From Endocalyx cinctus (lineage: Eukaryota; Ascomycota; Sordariomycetes; Amphisphaeriales; Apiosporaceae): a stretch of 64,000 nucleotides of DNA. Where the stretch lies: assembly GCA_001600455.1 (NCBI GenBank), contig BCKC01000003.1, positions 620,001 through 684,000 of the forward strand, in the 5' to 3' direction. Positions 1 to 12,148 of the stretch are shown here, one piece after another. Positions within the stretch are counted from its first letter, which is position 1. Every line of letters begins with the position of its first letter. The position numbers and the translations under genes are program-made. Below the pieces are notes generated by a model, which was given only the letters and a program-made list of their open reading frames with translations, did not search any database and was not told the DNA's origin.

Positions 1-100
1 GCGATAATAACGTTGAATATGTGTATGACATATTTACGTTATTAATCATGGAGAGCGTGAAAGCATTAAAAACAGCTGTCTAAAAACAATTGATGCTAGG

Positions 101-220
101 CAGTGGTTGGAAAACAGTTCGAAGTCGGTATGACCACCTGATCGTATAATCACTTCAACAGGGGGAGTAGTCATATCGGTTCAGTAGTCCTACCGACTTC
201 GAACTGTTTTCCTGCCACTG
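101..220. repeat. MITE-like inverted repeat element (about 120 bp)
   Basis: The 30 bases at 101-130 are repeated as their reverse complement at 191-220 with only two mismatches (positions 107-108 of the left arm). A 60-base non-repeated centre separates the arms. The left arm begins CAGTGG and the right arm ends CCACTG. A TA dinucleotide lies two bases outside each arm (97-98 and 223-224), which would fit a TA target-site duplication of a Tc1/mariner-type miniature element, but the exact ends are uncertain. There is no coding capacity. A non-transposon hairpin is the alternative. Confidence 0.6.
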
Positions 221-693
221 TGTAGGACTGAATGTTTATTCTCATAGTGCTTTTAGCTCTTTTGATAGCCAGCGGCAAAATACACCCACCCTTGGACCTG
301 ACTAGCTCGCGATAGCGGTGATGGCTATCTAAGAGAATTCAAATTTGAGTAAATCCAAGAGCATTTATAGATTTGGCGCTTTTCCTGCACTTATACCTGA
401 CGAGAGACCCGGGGTTGAAACGCATAGATGCTAGGAAGTAACTTATCTCGAGTCTCGGAAGCAGCAACGTCCCTAGGGTGGCAAAAGGTGCCAAAAAGTA
501 CTGCCTATACACTAATGCCTCCATCGAGAGATATACAGCAAGAACTTCCACGTTTATGTGCATGCTTGCCTGCGAGCGATCGTCTTTTCTAGACGGGCCG
601 GAAACGGAGGCTCGGCACATGCACCCTTTAACCTCCGTCTTGTAGCCTGCAACTGCAGCATGACATCGGAGAGGTATGTAAAACAGTGTCATT
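221..693. other. Intergenic, no gene supported
   Basis: This span holds the downstream flank of the Gα-like gene that ends at 694. A 117-codon reverse-strand open frame (339-692) lies directly behind that gene's stop codon, but it shows no family signature and is most likely 3' UTR. Confidence 0.5.
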
Positions 694-2989
694 CTATTTA
701 ACTTTATCGACGGAAGTGTCGGATGAAGTCCTCGCTAGTCGCGTAAACTCATCCAACTGGTTTGATATATCAGTTGCCGTCCTATCCGACCTCGAATCTA
801 CTAAATCAATGCGCATGGTCTTGATTCTATTGGTATCCTTGTTTTTGGCAAGACCGAGGAAGCGATTCTCCATGTACGTCATGTACGTATCAGCGCGTCC
901 GTTATTAGTAGTATTATCATCAACAAAATCGGGGAAATAACTCTTCACAGAGTGGTTTGCTAGCCAATCCTCCAGTAGGTCCATCTTGGTGAAAACAACG
1001 ATGAAATTTGTCTCCGTAAACCATGCGCTGTTTACGACAGATTCGAATAGAGTGAACTGCTCTTGCATCATATTCGTGCTGTGGTCCTCCACCAGGTAGC
1101 GTGAATATCCTATAACGTCGACGGTGAATATGATCGTAGTCACATCGTCGAATGCATGGATCCACTTCTTTCTACATACTCGTCTCCCTCCGACGTCAAT
1201 TAATTTATAGCTGGAGAATGCGGTCTTCAGCGAATGTTCGGTTATGGAAATGGTCGTTACTTGGGCACGAATGATGTCTCCTTGGGTAACATTATAAGAA
1301 CCAGCCGCGAGTCTTTCCGAAGCTTCGAGAAAATATCCAGCGTTGTCCATAAGCTGGTACTCGTTGCGTCTCTTATATGCTCTTTGAAATCCCTTATCGC
1401 GCCATAACCATTGAATGGCAAGCGCGATCCGTATAGCTTGGGTCTTGTTCCGATACGATGTCCACTCGAGCTTCTCGTTGTAAGAATCGTTGAAAATTCG
1501 ATCGACATGTATCTCATTGTTTTCGTCCTCTAGCGGGATATCTAGTTGCTCCATCGCTTCCAAGATCGTACCCACCGCCGTCGTGATGTTACGCCATATT
1601 ATTTCGTAGTAAAACGAGCTCACGGTGTCGAAGTAGTTCTCTTGGGTAGCAAACTTAAGATTTGCTAATAAGGTCGATTTGCCGCTCCCTGAGGCACCGA
1701 GTAACAGTACCTTTGGCGGACCGTCGTAGACAGGTTTAGCGCCGAGGCGCTTGTTGGAAGAAATTCGTATGGGCTCTCCTAATGGAAGCTCCGGCTCTGG
1801 CTCGCGAGGCTGGAAATATTTCCAAAGCATGCGAAACACCCTTATACGCTGTGGTGAGTCCGGGTTGTCCGGCGATTCCGCCTCGCGCGTTCCTAATATA
1901 AACCTTTTCCGCATCCGCTCGGACACTCTACGACTTGTTGATATTGGTGTCCAAGATTTCTTTACAAGTTGCTCTTTACTGTTTTCTAATGATTGAGTAT
2001 CTACGGTGGGTGGTTGTCTTGGAGGTAACAGCTGCTGTGATTCATTACTTTCTTCGTCCTCTGTACGGCAGAGCAGGTGAGGTTCAGGAGACTCTTGGAC
2101 CAGAGGCCAGTTAGGAGACTCTTGGACCAGCGGCCAGTTAGGAGAATCAAAACCAATATACCCGGCATCAATTCTGAAGGGGACTTGCGGAATCGCAGTC
2201 GCAGTCGCACCGTATCCGATTTGTGGGTCTTGGCCGGTTATCCAAGGCATTTCCTTCTGTGCATCTCTCGTCGCTCTGATTGCCTGTCGCAAGTGCGATC
2301 TCTCGGCCCGCTGATAGAGTCGGGAACCAAGAATCAGAGCATCGAACTCGAACGATTGGCTAATTGCGTCTGTATCTTCCGAAATCCAACTTTCAGCCTC
2401 GTTAACCCCTATTATAGAAGACGAGCAGTCTTGAGCGAGTCTGAGGACATGCTGGTTTTGCTCGGAGCCCATCACCTCCTGTTGTTGGAACCAAGTTTGG
2501 CTACACGGACAGTTGTTAGCACTGATGGTTCACACAGATAAGTATTAGAAGGCTATCGCACCATTGAATTGCCTGAAGTAAGAGGTTCATGGCATTTACC
2601 TGCCGATCTAAGACCAGCAGATAGTCGTTCAGTTCCCTCTCGGACCAAAGAAAATGAATTTTTCCCTTGGCCGACATTTTTTCCCGCTCGTCAAACTGAC
2701 TCAACCTCTCTTCTAGCGCTCGGATCAGAGGTCCAAAAGAGTCCAGCGCATGATCAATCTGCGATGCTAATTGTTGATACCTCGGCCCGTTACAAGCCTG
2801 CGTCTTCCATTCCGAGAGCTGGTCGATCGCCGACTGGACTATGTAGAGCTGCCCGATCAAGGTGGAAAGGATCATAGGTGCATCGTGATATTTGGATTTG
2901 AGCGCGCTGAGTTTATTCGTGCATACAATTACCGCATCGCTAATAGAAACGACCGTACCCACGATTTGAAATATGGTGGCTGGATCCAT
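694..2989 (-). CDS. Gα-like GTP-binding protein with fungal STAND-type N-terminal domain
   Basis: Exons on the reverse strand are 2989-2562 and 2500-694, giving 744 aa. The 61-nt intron (2501-2561) has a GTGCGA donor, a TGCTAAC branch site and a TGTAG acceptor, and it joins the two frames exactly. Residues 1 to about 150 start MDPATIFQIVGTVVSISDAV and resemble the helical N-terminal domain found on fungal STAND/NLR-type proteins (Fungal_N or Helo-like). A low-complexity Ser/Pro/Gln linker follows. The C-terminal half is a Gα domain: P-loop GASGSGKST (about 411-419), a switch I-like RAQVTTISITE, switch II DVGGRRVCRKKWIH and a TKMD guanine-specificity motif. The usual switch II Gln is Arg (about residue 582), and no TCAT base-binding motif is visible near the end. 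The start was chosen at the domain's usual MDP; an upstream in-frame Met at 3052 is the alternative. A role in nucleotide-dependent signalling is inferred. Confidence 0.85.
2086..2139 (-). repeat. In-frame tandem duplication of a 27-nt unit
   Basis: Two 27-nt copies (2086-2112 and 2113-2139) differ by one base, and a partial third copy follows. They lie in the linker of the Gα-like gene and encode SPNWPLVQE twice. The duplication keeps the frame, so it looks like a recent slippage or recombination event in a tolerant linker. Confidence 0.9.
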
Positions 2990-4431
2990 GGTATCGACGG
3001 CGCTCGGGAATGAGAAGCGCGATATCGCGATTTCATTTCGCAGGGCGTTCAAATTTCCATTTCATTAAATGAAAAGAAGAAAAGAAAAAAAAAAGGAAAA
3101 AGGAAGAGAATTAGATTCAGATAGGAGGGAAACCTCCCACATATATAGGCTGCCTTTCGGTGACAGCAAGAGATTCTGCCTCGTTTTGAATATCTGCAGA
3201 TGCTGCGCCCCTATCAGGCGCTGCTGGGATTCTTGGCTGATTCTTCTTGAGGTTGAGGTTTCATTGGTCGGAAACTCGATAGCGAGCTGCGAGGGTGTAA
3301 GCATGCACGCGCGTGTTTTCAGCCCCCGCCTCCATAACTAATCTGTCTACTGTCTTTCTGTTCTCTCGCTTGGAGCATTCAACCCCGATGATCTGGAGAA
3401 TCAAGTTCTACGATCATAAGGTGTCAATTATTCGGGGGTCTGATATGGTCGGCGATTCATTAAGACTATATTATTATACCAGACTGAGTCTGACGCTGCT
3501 ACCCTGGTAAGTGACTACCTGAATCGGATATTCAGAATATTGTTACAGCGCTTCTATGCAGATTCCGGCGCTAATGTTGGCTGCATTTAAGTCTTTCGTC
3601 AACGGCGTCAGACATCTACTCCAATCTAAGTACTACATTACCTTATTACCCAGAAAGGAAATAGGAGTAGCTCATTAGTATTGGTTCATGAAGTGTTTGC
3701 CATCAAGAAATCTAATAGAATAAGAAATAATTTGACTAACCAGGCGGCGAATATCTACCCACCTGAATTGTTTGGCCCCTTAAGTATCACTACTAAGGGA
3801 GTCGACACGAAGTCAAGGGATGCTGAAGATATCGAGGCACCTGACTACTATATTTTGTATTCTACTTTCGTCTTCTCGCGACATTCCTATTTAACTTTTA
3901 TCAGAATTTCCCCGGAAACGATTGAGTATCATTACTTCAACGTAGATAGAAGATGGCAAAAGCAGTCGTAATTTGTAGGAATAATGGAAGGGTAAATTAA
4001 TATCGCTTCCTCAAGGTAGAAAATCGTAAATACAGTATCTAGAAATCGACTAGAGGAAAATAGATTCCTGGTGTCTCTTGCTAAGCAAGCACCACAACTA
4101 TGATATCACGCTCTTTGCTAGACATATTTCAATATTATGATTTCTTTCGAAGTCTAAGAAATCAGATAATATAGTTAGTGGTGTGAAATGCATATATTTC
4201 TTAATAAATACAATAAGAAATTATCGAAAAGAACGAAGACTGGCGCCGGGCCTAGCTATCTCGATAAATAATATCCTGCCATATTTATGAGAAGCCTCCA
4301 CGACGAATATGAAATTCAAATTGATAAAACGTGACATTTCTATGAGCAACATCCAGTAGAACCACAAAAAATATATCAACGAATGAATGTTTAACCCTCT
4401 CTCAACCTGCTACCATATAGTCCCTAATACT
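2990..4431. other. Intergenic spacer
   Basis: A purine-rich tract at 3069-3110 is a pyrimidine tract on the reverse strand. It lies about 80-120 bases upstream of the Gα-like start, as in many fungal promoters. The rest is AT-rich. A 96-codon forward frame at 3681-3971 has no recognisable family and was not called. Confidence 0.5.
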
Positions 4432-4779
4432 TTAGGCATATTCCCAGGTGACCTGCACCCGCCCGGCATCAAGCGACGCGAGCTGCTGAAAGACGGACGG
4501 CGATACATCGATCGAGTCGCCGGCACACCCGGGACAAAGATCGGCAACCCTGACGCCTGAAACCGTGTTTCCGTTGTAGTGGATGTTGATGGTCCTTCCG
4601 CAGTTGGCGGTAGGATTCTGGTTGGGGGAAAGAGCGACGACGGCGTCGCCGTCGCCGTCGGTCCGGCCGCAGGCGCCGAGGCCGGGGTTGAACCACGTCA
4701 TGTCTCCCGAAAAGGCTAGGGCGGAGCTGGCCGCGAGCCCGAGGATGAGAGAGACGTTGGTGATGGTGGAAGATAGCAT
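4432..4779 (-). CDS. Small secreted RlpA-like double-psi beta-barrel protein
   Basis: An uninterrupted 115-aa protein. Residues 1-22 form a classical signal peptide (hydrophobic core ILGLAASSALA). The mature part carries the landmarks of the small fungal double-psi beta-barrel (RlpA/barwin/expansin-like) family: GDMTWFNPGLGACG, an NCGRTI segment, VRVADLCPGCAGDSIDVSP and a C-terminal VQVTW. The Asp of VADLCPGC and four Cys residues are conserved. The length is normal for single-domain members, which are extracellular and often expressed during wall remodelling or plant contact; no enzymatic activity can be claimed. It stands alone, with more than 1.4 kb of non-coding DNA downstream and about 2.6 kb upstream. 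Confidence 0.88.
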   Translation of the reverse strand: MLSSTITNVSLILGLAASSALAFSGDMTWFNPGLGACGRTDGDGDAVVALSPNQNPTANCGRTINIHYNGNTVSGVRVADLCPGCAGDSIDVSPSVFQQLASLDAGRVQVTWEYA

Positions 4780-7393
4780 GGTGATGGGTTGAGTGTTGGT
4801 GACGGTTATCTGTATTTAATATTAACGGTATTAGCAAGGGGAGAGTTACGGTACTTAGGCATAGCATATAAAAACACTTACTTATACCAGTATATGGGTC
4901 GAGGATGATACAGTGAAGGAGGAGATGTGACTTTTGTGAAGATTCTAAGGGAAAAATAAAAGTGACAACTCTGGTATCCCAGTCGATAGCTAGCCGTTTA
5001 CTATTGAAGTAAATAGGAGTTTCGATGTCTTGTGTATAGAAAAGAGAAAGAAGAATCGTGTTCAGAGGGAGGATAATGACAAGATTAAATAGCCCTTCTA
5101 CAAGGCTGTGCATATGCCTCCTTTTCTTCTTGATCCGAGGAATGGATGTAAGGCACTGAAATTGTAACACTTGCTTCCTCCTCGCCCAACGCAGCTCAAG
5201 CTAAGGGGACATCTCGTGATTCCCATGGCCGTTTTTCATTATCTCGAAACAGATTGACCGAGCCGGTCAAGTTTTCATAAGACCAGCTGATTTCCTAAAC
5301 ATGCGGAAAGGCGGGAAGGAATTATGTGAGGCTTGTTGTTGCGTCAGGACCCCTTATTTCCGCCTTTCGGTCAATCCAATTGGATCTAACGATGTGTTCA
5401 CGTAAGAATTGGTATTTACTTCTAGCTCGTTGATTCGATATTATGTCTAGGAGCCTCAAAAGTATTCTAAGATGGTATTGATATCTAGTAAATATGGTGT
5501 AAGCTGAGTACATGTTTGTCATCTACGAATAGGGGGTGCGGGTAAATCAGGTACTCATGGGGAAATATAAGGCGATTGCTCACTCACATGGGCCGTTACG
5601 ATAATAAGCCCACGAGAGACACATGCCTGAACTGTGAGATCCAATCACTAATATGTAGAAGTCAACATTCACGCCATTCTTAATATCAATATTGTTTTAT
5701 TGTTCCTGTATGATTTGTTTGACCTACAGCAGAAACGTCAGCCTACATGTAGAAACACTGCGTATTTTATTTCATGTGAAACGCAGGCATGCCCTCAATA
5801 TCGAGATAGGATTTCAATATAGGGAATTCCATTTTTTATTTTTTATTTAATCAAATGCTAAAACGGCGATGAGGTAGAACAGCCTTGGAGTTCGTTATAA
5901 GATTGGGATACTATATGCGAAGGATCTCAAGATCTTAGATTACTCATAAGCCTGTATGTAACACGACCTTCATGATTTCTGCAGAAGTGAGGATGTAAAT
6001 GCGAAGCAAAAGTTTCCAGGCTTTGTCATGTACTACCTCGGCATATTCGGATGTAAAGGTTATATTAAATGCATCGTAAGTGTCTGAGAATCCTCCTCGA
6101 ACCCAGTACGACATATGCTGATAATATGTGATGTTTTCTAGGCTGGTATCACAATGATGTATGGACTTCGTGCTTGATTACCCCTTTCATAGAGCACGGG
6201 TAATATATTCCAGATTTTATATACCTATCAACTGATCCAATATCTTCTCCAAACTACTTGTGTCACATTGGAAAAACTCTATGCCCATTCATACCCTCTA
6301 GTACTAAGATGAATATACCTATCGGGAGAATCTAAATCCTGAAATGGCCATGTTCAAGGTTAGAGGATAGTGATGTTAGGATACCTCCGTGCCGGTGACC
6401 TGCCCAGTCTATCATAGTCTACGGGTATATAATCTAAACATCAAATCGACGTATTTATTGCTGTGTACGAAATAATCTCAATCTAGATCCACATCTCTAG
6501 AGTAGAAACTCATAATCCCAACAGTATAATGAGCGAGCTGAAGTATACTTGTCAGTCCGGAACATGGCTCACCAAGGAAGACGGAGCCCCCGGAACCTAT
6601 CTGATAGTTTTCTGCCTTGATCCTTCTTGCTGTTAACAAAACTTTAGGGAGAAAAGGTTCGTCTGGGTATTCGCTTTTACGCTAGAATGATTACTCTCTT
6701 CACGTCTCTGATCTCGTACGGTTCTCGTTTCTAGTAACGTCTTGACACCGATTATCGAATGTTTAGAAGTATATTCAGTAGGTTATTAAACGAAAGTAGC
6801 TGATTAGTCAAAACTCGTTCACCAAGTATTCGTTGTGTGACCGGCCATTTCCCGTCATGACTCGTCATACAGAGCTGGTTTTTTTTTGACATTTTCATGT
6901 ACGGCTTTATACTCCCATCCCACGCCAAGATACCATGGGATCCCATTGTAAATCCCTATTTTTGTGGTAGTCTACTAAGGCGGGAACTTCTCAATCACAC
7001 TCTTGCAGGTTACTACCATTTCCTAGATACAGTTCATCTTAAGGAACTTCAAGGTTAATTACCACATTCCCGCTGTCTTGATACCAGATAGAATATATAT
7101 GGATATTTGGGTATGACAATATTGACATCATGATATGCATCACACCCTTGATCCTTGAGGTGCATTGGGCACATTTTCCCCATTATTTTTCTTCACACCG
7201 CCCGCGGGGACTTCTAACCGGACTTGTCCTCTTCGCTACTGTTAAAACTCTAAATCAGCCCATCGCCTTTTTTGTTATTTTCATTATTTCAATTTAAATA
7301 CTTTGATAAATGCGCATTTCTTAACTTGCTTAACTTGAAATAAAATAATTAATTCAGAGTTATATATGATTTCACAGTATATCTGTTCGAATC
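4780..7393. other. Gene-poor AT-rich spacer (2.6 kb)
   Basis: The reverse strand runs as a pyrimidine-poor leader behind the small secreted protein. The centre (5200-7250) has only short unconvincing open frames in all six readings. The last 130 bases before 7394 are very AT-rich and probably contain the promoter and leader of the next gene. No RNA gene or mobile-element protein was recognised. Confidence 0.5.
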
Positions 7394-10300
7394 ATGTCGT
7401 CCGAGACTGATCCTATTTGTCAGGTCTGTGCCCAACTCCCCCTCACTTCACTATATTGGCACTCACAAATATTAGGCGCTGAATCTATCAGATGGCAAAC
7501 CATGCACCGAAGTCGCCACAATATGGGACAACTTATTCTGTAGGTTTCACGGGAAACAATGCCATGGTCTTTATGTCGGATACAAGAAGCGTAATAGTCA
7601 GCTCGACTCTTTGCCGGATAAGGCGCCGAAGTATTTGAAAGCAACCAATATATCTCTTGCCAATGATAATTTTGAAAGCCTTAAGCATGAAAAGACTCTC
7701 AGAGAAATCCATGCACATCTATTTAGAGAGTATGTTCTACTAGGAAAAGTTATTGAAGCTAGGAAGCTTCATCATAAACATTTCTATCCTCTCAAAATAG
7801 ACTATGGTCATCAGGCCTACCTGGACACACTCTCTAGCCGTCGTCACATCGTCCTACGCGCGCTAGAAAAGTTAGAGAAACGCACTGCCGAAGTTCTCTA
7901 CGAGAAGGAAAAATGGTACAAGTGGGTGCGCGAAGTCCAGCTGGAAGAGGAGATGACCCGGGAAAAAGAGCAAAAGAAAGTCAAGCTCGAGGCCGCCATG
8001 TTCAAGCGGCACTGGAAGAAGATGCAGGTACGCCTTCGTGCTCAGAGAGAAAAAGAAGAGAAGCAGCGACAAGAGGCCTTCTTGGAAGCGGCCTACCAGG
8101 AGAGAATAAAAGATGCCGAATTGGAGGACGACGAAGATGCCGAGATGTGGGATCCCATCGAAGATTTTGTCGATGACGAGCGGGGCAAATACATCGACCT
8201 CATCAAGCATTTCCTTTGGGTAGACATCTTAGCTGATCCGGAAGATGAGACGAAGGAAAACCCTGATCAATCTACCGAAGTGACGGCTCAGGTAGCTTCT
8301 CTTACGGTTGACGATAAGGAGCCGCCCAAAAAGTCAAAGAAAAAATCAAAATCAAAAGGAGCAAAATCTTCGAATGGACCAAGTGATAAAAGCTCTGGAG
8401 AAACGCCACGCTCTTCTGGCTTGGCGTTAAAGGCTGGCCAAGATCAAATTATGGCTATGGCTAACGATGAGCCGAGAGCATCGAAGGAGACCAAGGATCC
8501 AGATCGGAGCAACATAGAGACAGAAGAGGAAATGCGAAAACGTCTCAAAGAGGGAATGAAAAAAGTATACGATAACATATCTGGTCCTGTAATCATCGGC
8601 TCGATGGAAAACCCTCATGGTACACATGAAAAAACAGCCCCACTCGGCGATGGCGAGATCGATGTGTTAATGAAGGATATCAAGGAGATCAAGTTGCTTC
8701 TTTTCTGCCGTATTCTACTCTCTCATGCATCTCTGCTTCCGGCGGCTTTGAGGCACGAGAGTGTCGAAGACTTCCTCAACGATCCAGAAATTGCTGAGTC
8801 GGATCTTCGGGATGTCTGTCTGAAAGTGGAGCAGCCTAGTCTCCAAGACATACGAGATGCCTGCGCCGACCTGATCCGTGGAGATGAGCCCGATGACGTG
8901 GATAAAGACGAAGAGGACCTGTTTCAGGAGCAGTCTTTTGAAGAGATTATCCTCCAACAGCACAAGTACGGACATCTTCAAGATCCACGCTGGTACGTTG
9001 ATAGCATACTCGCGCATCGGTCGAAACTTCTCGGCGAGGGAAAGGCACTTGCCCAAAAGTTCGAGAGGAAAAAACCAGAGAAGATGAAAGTAAAGGTGTG
9101 CGGCAGGAGCATCTGGAACTATTCAAGCGAGGCCTCAATGTCCAGAGATGGATGGCTTCAGTTCTCGGTGCTCGCGAAGGGCTGTGACCTGAATTACGCT
9201 GTCCAGCTCTGTAGAAACTGGGATGAGTTTTCTCAGCTCAACTTTTTAACAGTCTGGCAATACTTCCCGGCTTCTAACTGGGTGTCTTGGGGTTCTGATG
9301 CGATAATGCAACACTTAAAAGAATTGGTAAGTCTCTAACTTTTGCCCCTTGATTGGTATCTAATACTTCGTTTCATCTGTCTACTACCTGTGACATATCT
9401 CACTCGTTTCATCTTGCTTCGGAAGAGTTTCTAATACTAACTTTTTTAATCACACAACCTTAGGGCTTCTTCCCTTTCTTTAAAGACTTCGAGGCAAATA
9501 GGTTTAGCCATCACCTTCGAATTGGTGCTCGAAGCCAGCACAGACGGCAGCATGATTATATTGAATCTCGAAATATTGTCGTTGCTCATATGAAGCGGAA
9601 TGACTCTGTTACTCGCCGCTTTCTGCAATATATAAGCATGCGCACCGGCTCGGTCTCTCTCCTGGTAAGAGATGGCAAAACTGGGAAAGTAATTATCGCC
9701 CCAATAGAAAAAGACCACCTTTGGACCATACGCGCCAAGCGTGGGATGGGACGTGCTTCCAAGAATGAATGGACGACAATACTGGAGGTCGGCCCTACTT
9801 ACTTTGAAATGATACAAGAGCTACGTGATTTCCATTTGGGATTCGATGACTATTATGAAGTCTGGATATGGGATCTCGTCCCTTGCGAGAAGTCTTATAG
9901 GATTTACAATACTATTGCCGAGGTATGTGAGATGATTCACAAGAGAAACACATGATCCTAATATTTTCTAGTCACTTCGAAAAGCGTGGCGTATCACGAC
10001 GCCACTGGATATCTACAATCATCGAGAACCATTTCTGCGCAGTCTTACTCGAGATAGAGACAATGCGTGTTCGTTCTATCAAACCTGGGGAGCAGGTTCA
10101 AAGCCTTTGGGATGATCTCCAACGTCCAGAAAATACCTTTTTCGTGAGTTATTTTCATTATTGAAAACCTGTGAGATAACTCTCTGACTCGCCCTTTAAT
10201 ATAGCATGCCGGCTCAAACGCCGCGGCCAGCGTTGAACTTGAAATCACCACGCCTGAAGAAAAGAAGAAGCTAGCACCAGAAATGTTTTACAGTCAAGCT

Positions 10301-12148
10301 GACGCCGCAGAAGACATGGTGCTCTTCCCGGACGAGTTAACTTCACCACATAGGGATGTCCCATTTAAAGAACTATCCAACCCGGTCACTCGCCTAGAGA
10401 TGGGTCCTACAACCTTTCTCAACTGGATGGCTGACGGTGCAAGGTCAGCTGCCTTGAAAGGCGAAGATCCAAGCAAATTGCTTGTGCCTAAGAAAACACA
10501 GGAACTTCTTGACGATTTCGAAGACAGCGATGATTCTGAGTACGATGATACCTACGATGATGAGCCACGAGGTGACGGTTTGACCTTCGGTGATACACCT
10601 AGTTATTGGCTTGTACCCTATATATGGGAGAATGCAGCATGCGAAATTAATTATAGAGGATTCAGCTCTAGCCAAAAGAAGCGGCTCCGGAGCGTTGGGT
10701 TGATCGATGAGCTTTCCGGTGAAATTGAGATAGGAGGGCAAGAACAGGAATCCGAGTTCTTGACAAGGCCAGATTTGGTAGACACGGGCCGATGGGTGAT
10801 ATCGGAAAAGGACCGCAGTATCGGTGCGTATAAAGCTTTTTTTTTTTTTTTTTTGCCCTCCTAACCGCGAGTTACAAAAATGGTATTAATCTTTAACGAT
10901 TTTAGCATTTCTTGAAGCCTTCCATAACGCGGATCTTGAACCGGGTGGCAAAGAAAAATATAAAGAAACATGCGACATAGTGAACGGAATTCTGGAAATG
11001 GAAGATGATCAAGATTCTACTGACTGGGTCTGGTTCATTGTTGACATGCTTGACTGGCTCGAACTCGAAGCTCATTCAACGCTTTTTCCTCATGGACAAA
11101 ATCCCGGCTGGCCACATCCATTTATCCTGCAGGATATTATCAGAGATTTCGTATCCATGGCTATGTTTTTCCCTAATGTGGAGTATTGTAAGTTTATTAC
11201 CGGGTTCTTTAAAAAAGGAGGGGACGGGGCCAAGTTCCGGGATTCTCTGTTGCTCAAGCCGATGGAGCGATCAAAAAACATCCCAAAAATCCGAACAAGG
11301 ACAAGTTTCCGCCACAGGCCAGCGTCTTTCTGGAAGGAATGGGAAGACATCGTTCAGGAGGCTCAAAATACAGAAACATTCTACGCGGATGCGATGCCCC
11401 TAGAATGGGGCATTGTTACTAGACCGATTATTGCAAAATGTTAGTTCACCTATTTCCTATTTTAACCCTCCCCCCCTTCATATACTATGTGTACTAAATC
11501 TCAATAGTGTATCTTGCCGGGATCATCGCACCCGCACATTATCAGAACAGCCCTCTGATCGTCCCCGGATATGCCATCGCCAACAAGGAACCTCACCGTC
11601 CCGATGAACCCGATTTGTTTATTGAGTACACAGACCGTGAGCACGCCTCCAATTACCCCAAGAACATCCCAGGGTACGTTTCTCCAAAGGATTACCCGGA
11701 CTTGCTCACCGTCGCGCGGGAATTTTCTGCCAAAAATGGCGACGGGAAAGCCCGCTTCGCCGTCTTGCGCGTCTGGACGGCACCGCACTTCTACCCGATC
11801 ATGATGGGCGAGGACAACCGGCGGGGATCCGCCTTCCTCGACTGCTTATCGCGATCATGGCTATGGAAGTTTGCGCCCAAGGACATGCCCATGAGCGAGT
11901 GGAGCATGTATCAGAACGTAAGACTGAGGCTGGATCAGCTCAAACGGCAGCTGGGCGATCGCGTTGTCTACAGGGGCGAGGTTATCCTCGTCATGGGCGT
12001 GGATGAGATGGATCTCCTGAAGTACGCGACGGCCGTGACGTTCGCGATCCAGACGAGACCTTGGTTCCGGGAGCTTGATCTCTGGAAGAGCTTTGTGAAT
12101 GTCGGGCTGGAATTTTTGGAGGGTTTGGATCCTTATTGGCTCGATTGA
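7394..12148 (+). CDS. Large fungal protein of unknown function; one apparent frameshift in exon 4
   Basis: Seven exons: 7394-7423, 7476-9326, 9464-9922, 9972-10143, 10205-10823, 10906-11439 and 11508-12148. The product is about 1434 aa if one base is discounted. Phases match at every junction. The N-terminus has a Cys/His cluster (C9, C20, C32, H35, C39) that could bind metal. A charged helical, probably coiled-coil segment follows (about residues 90-170), then an acidic stretch and a Lys/Ser-rich linker (PPKKSKKKSKSKG). The remainder is globular without a recognised fold. It resembles a family of long uncharacterised fungal proteins, remembered rather than searched. Exon 4 is 172 nt: it opens in one frame (around EPFLRSLTRDRD) and must close in another (around RVRSIKPGEQ), so one extra base lies near 10057-10068. 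An AAG acceptor at 9984 would avoid the shift but gives a less convincing sequence. Sequencing error, a real mutation or unusual splicing are all possible. Confidence 0.78.

Noticed and set aside
3681..3971. 96-codon forward frame
   Set aside because: Protein-like in places, but AT-rich with no family likeness or splice partners.
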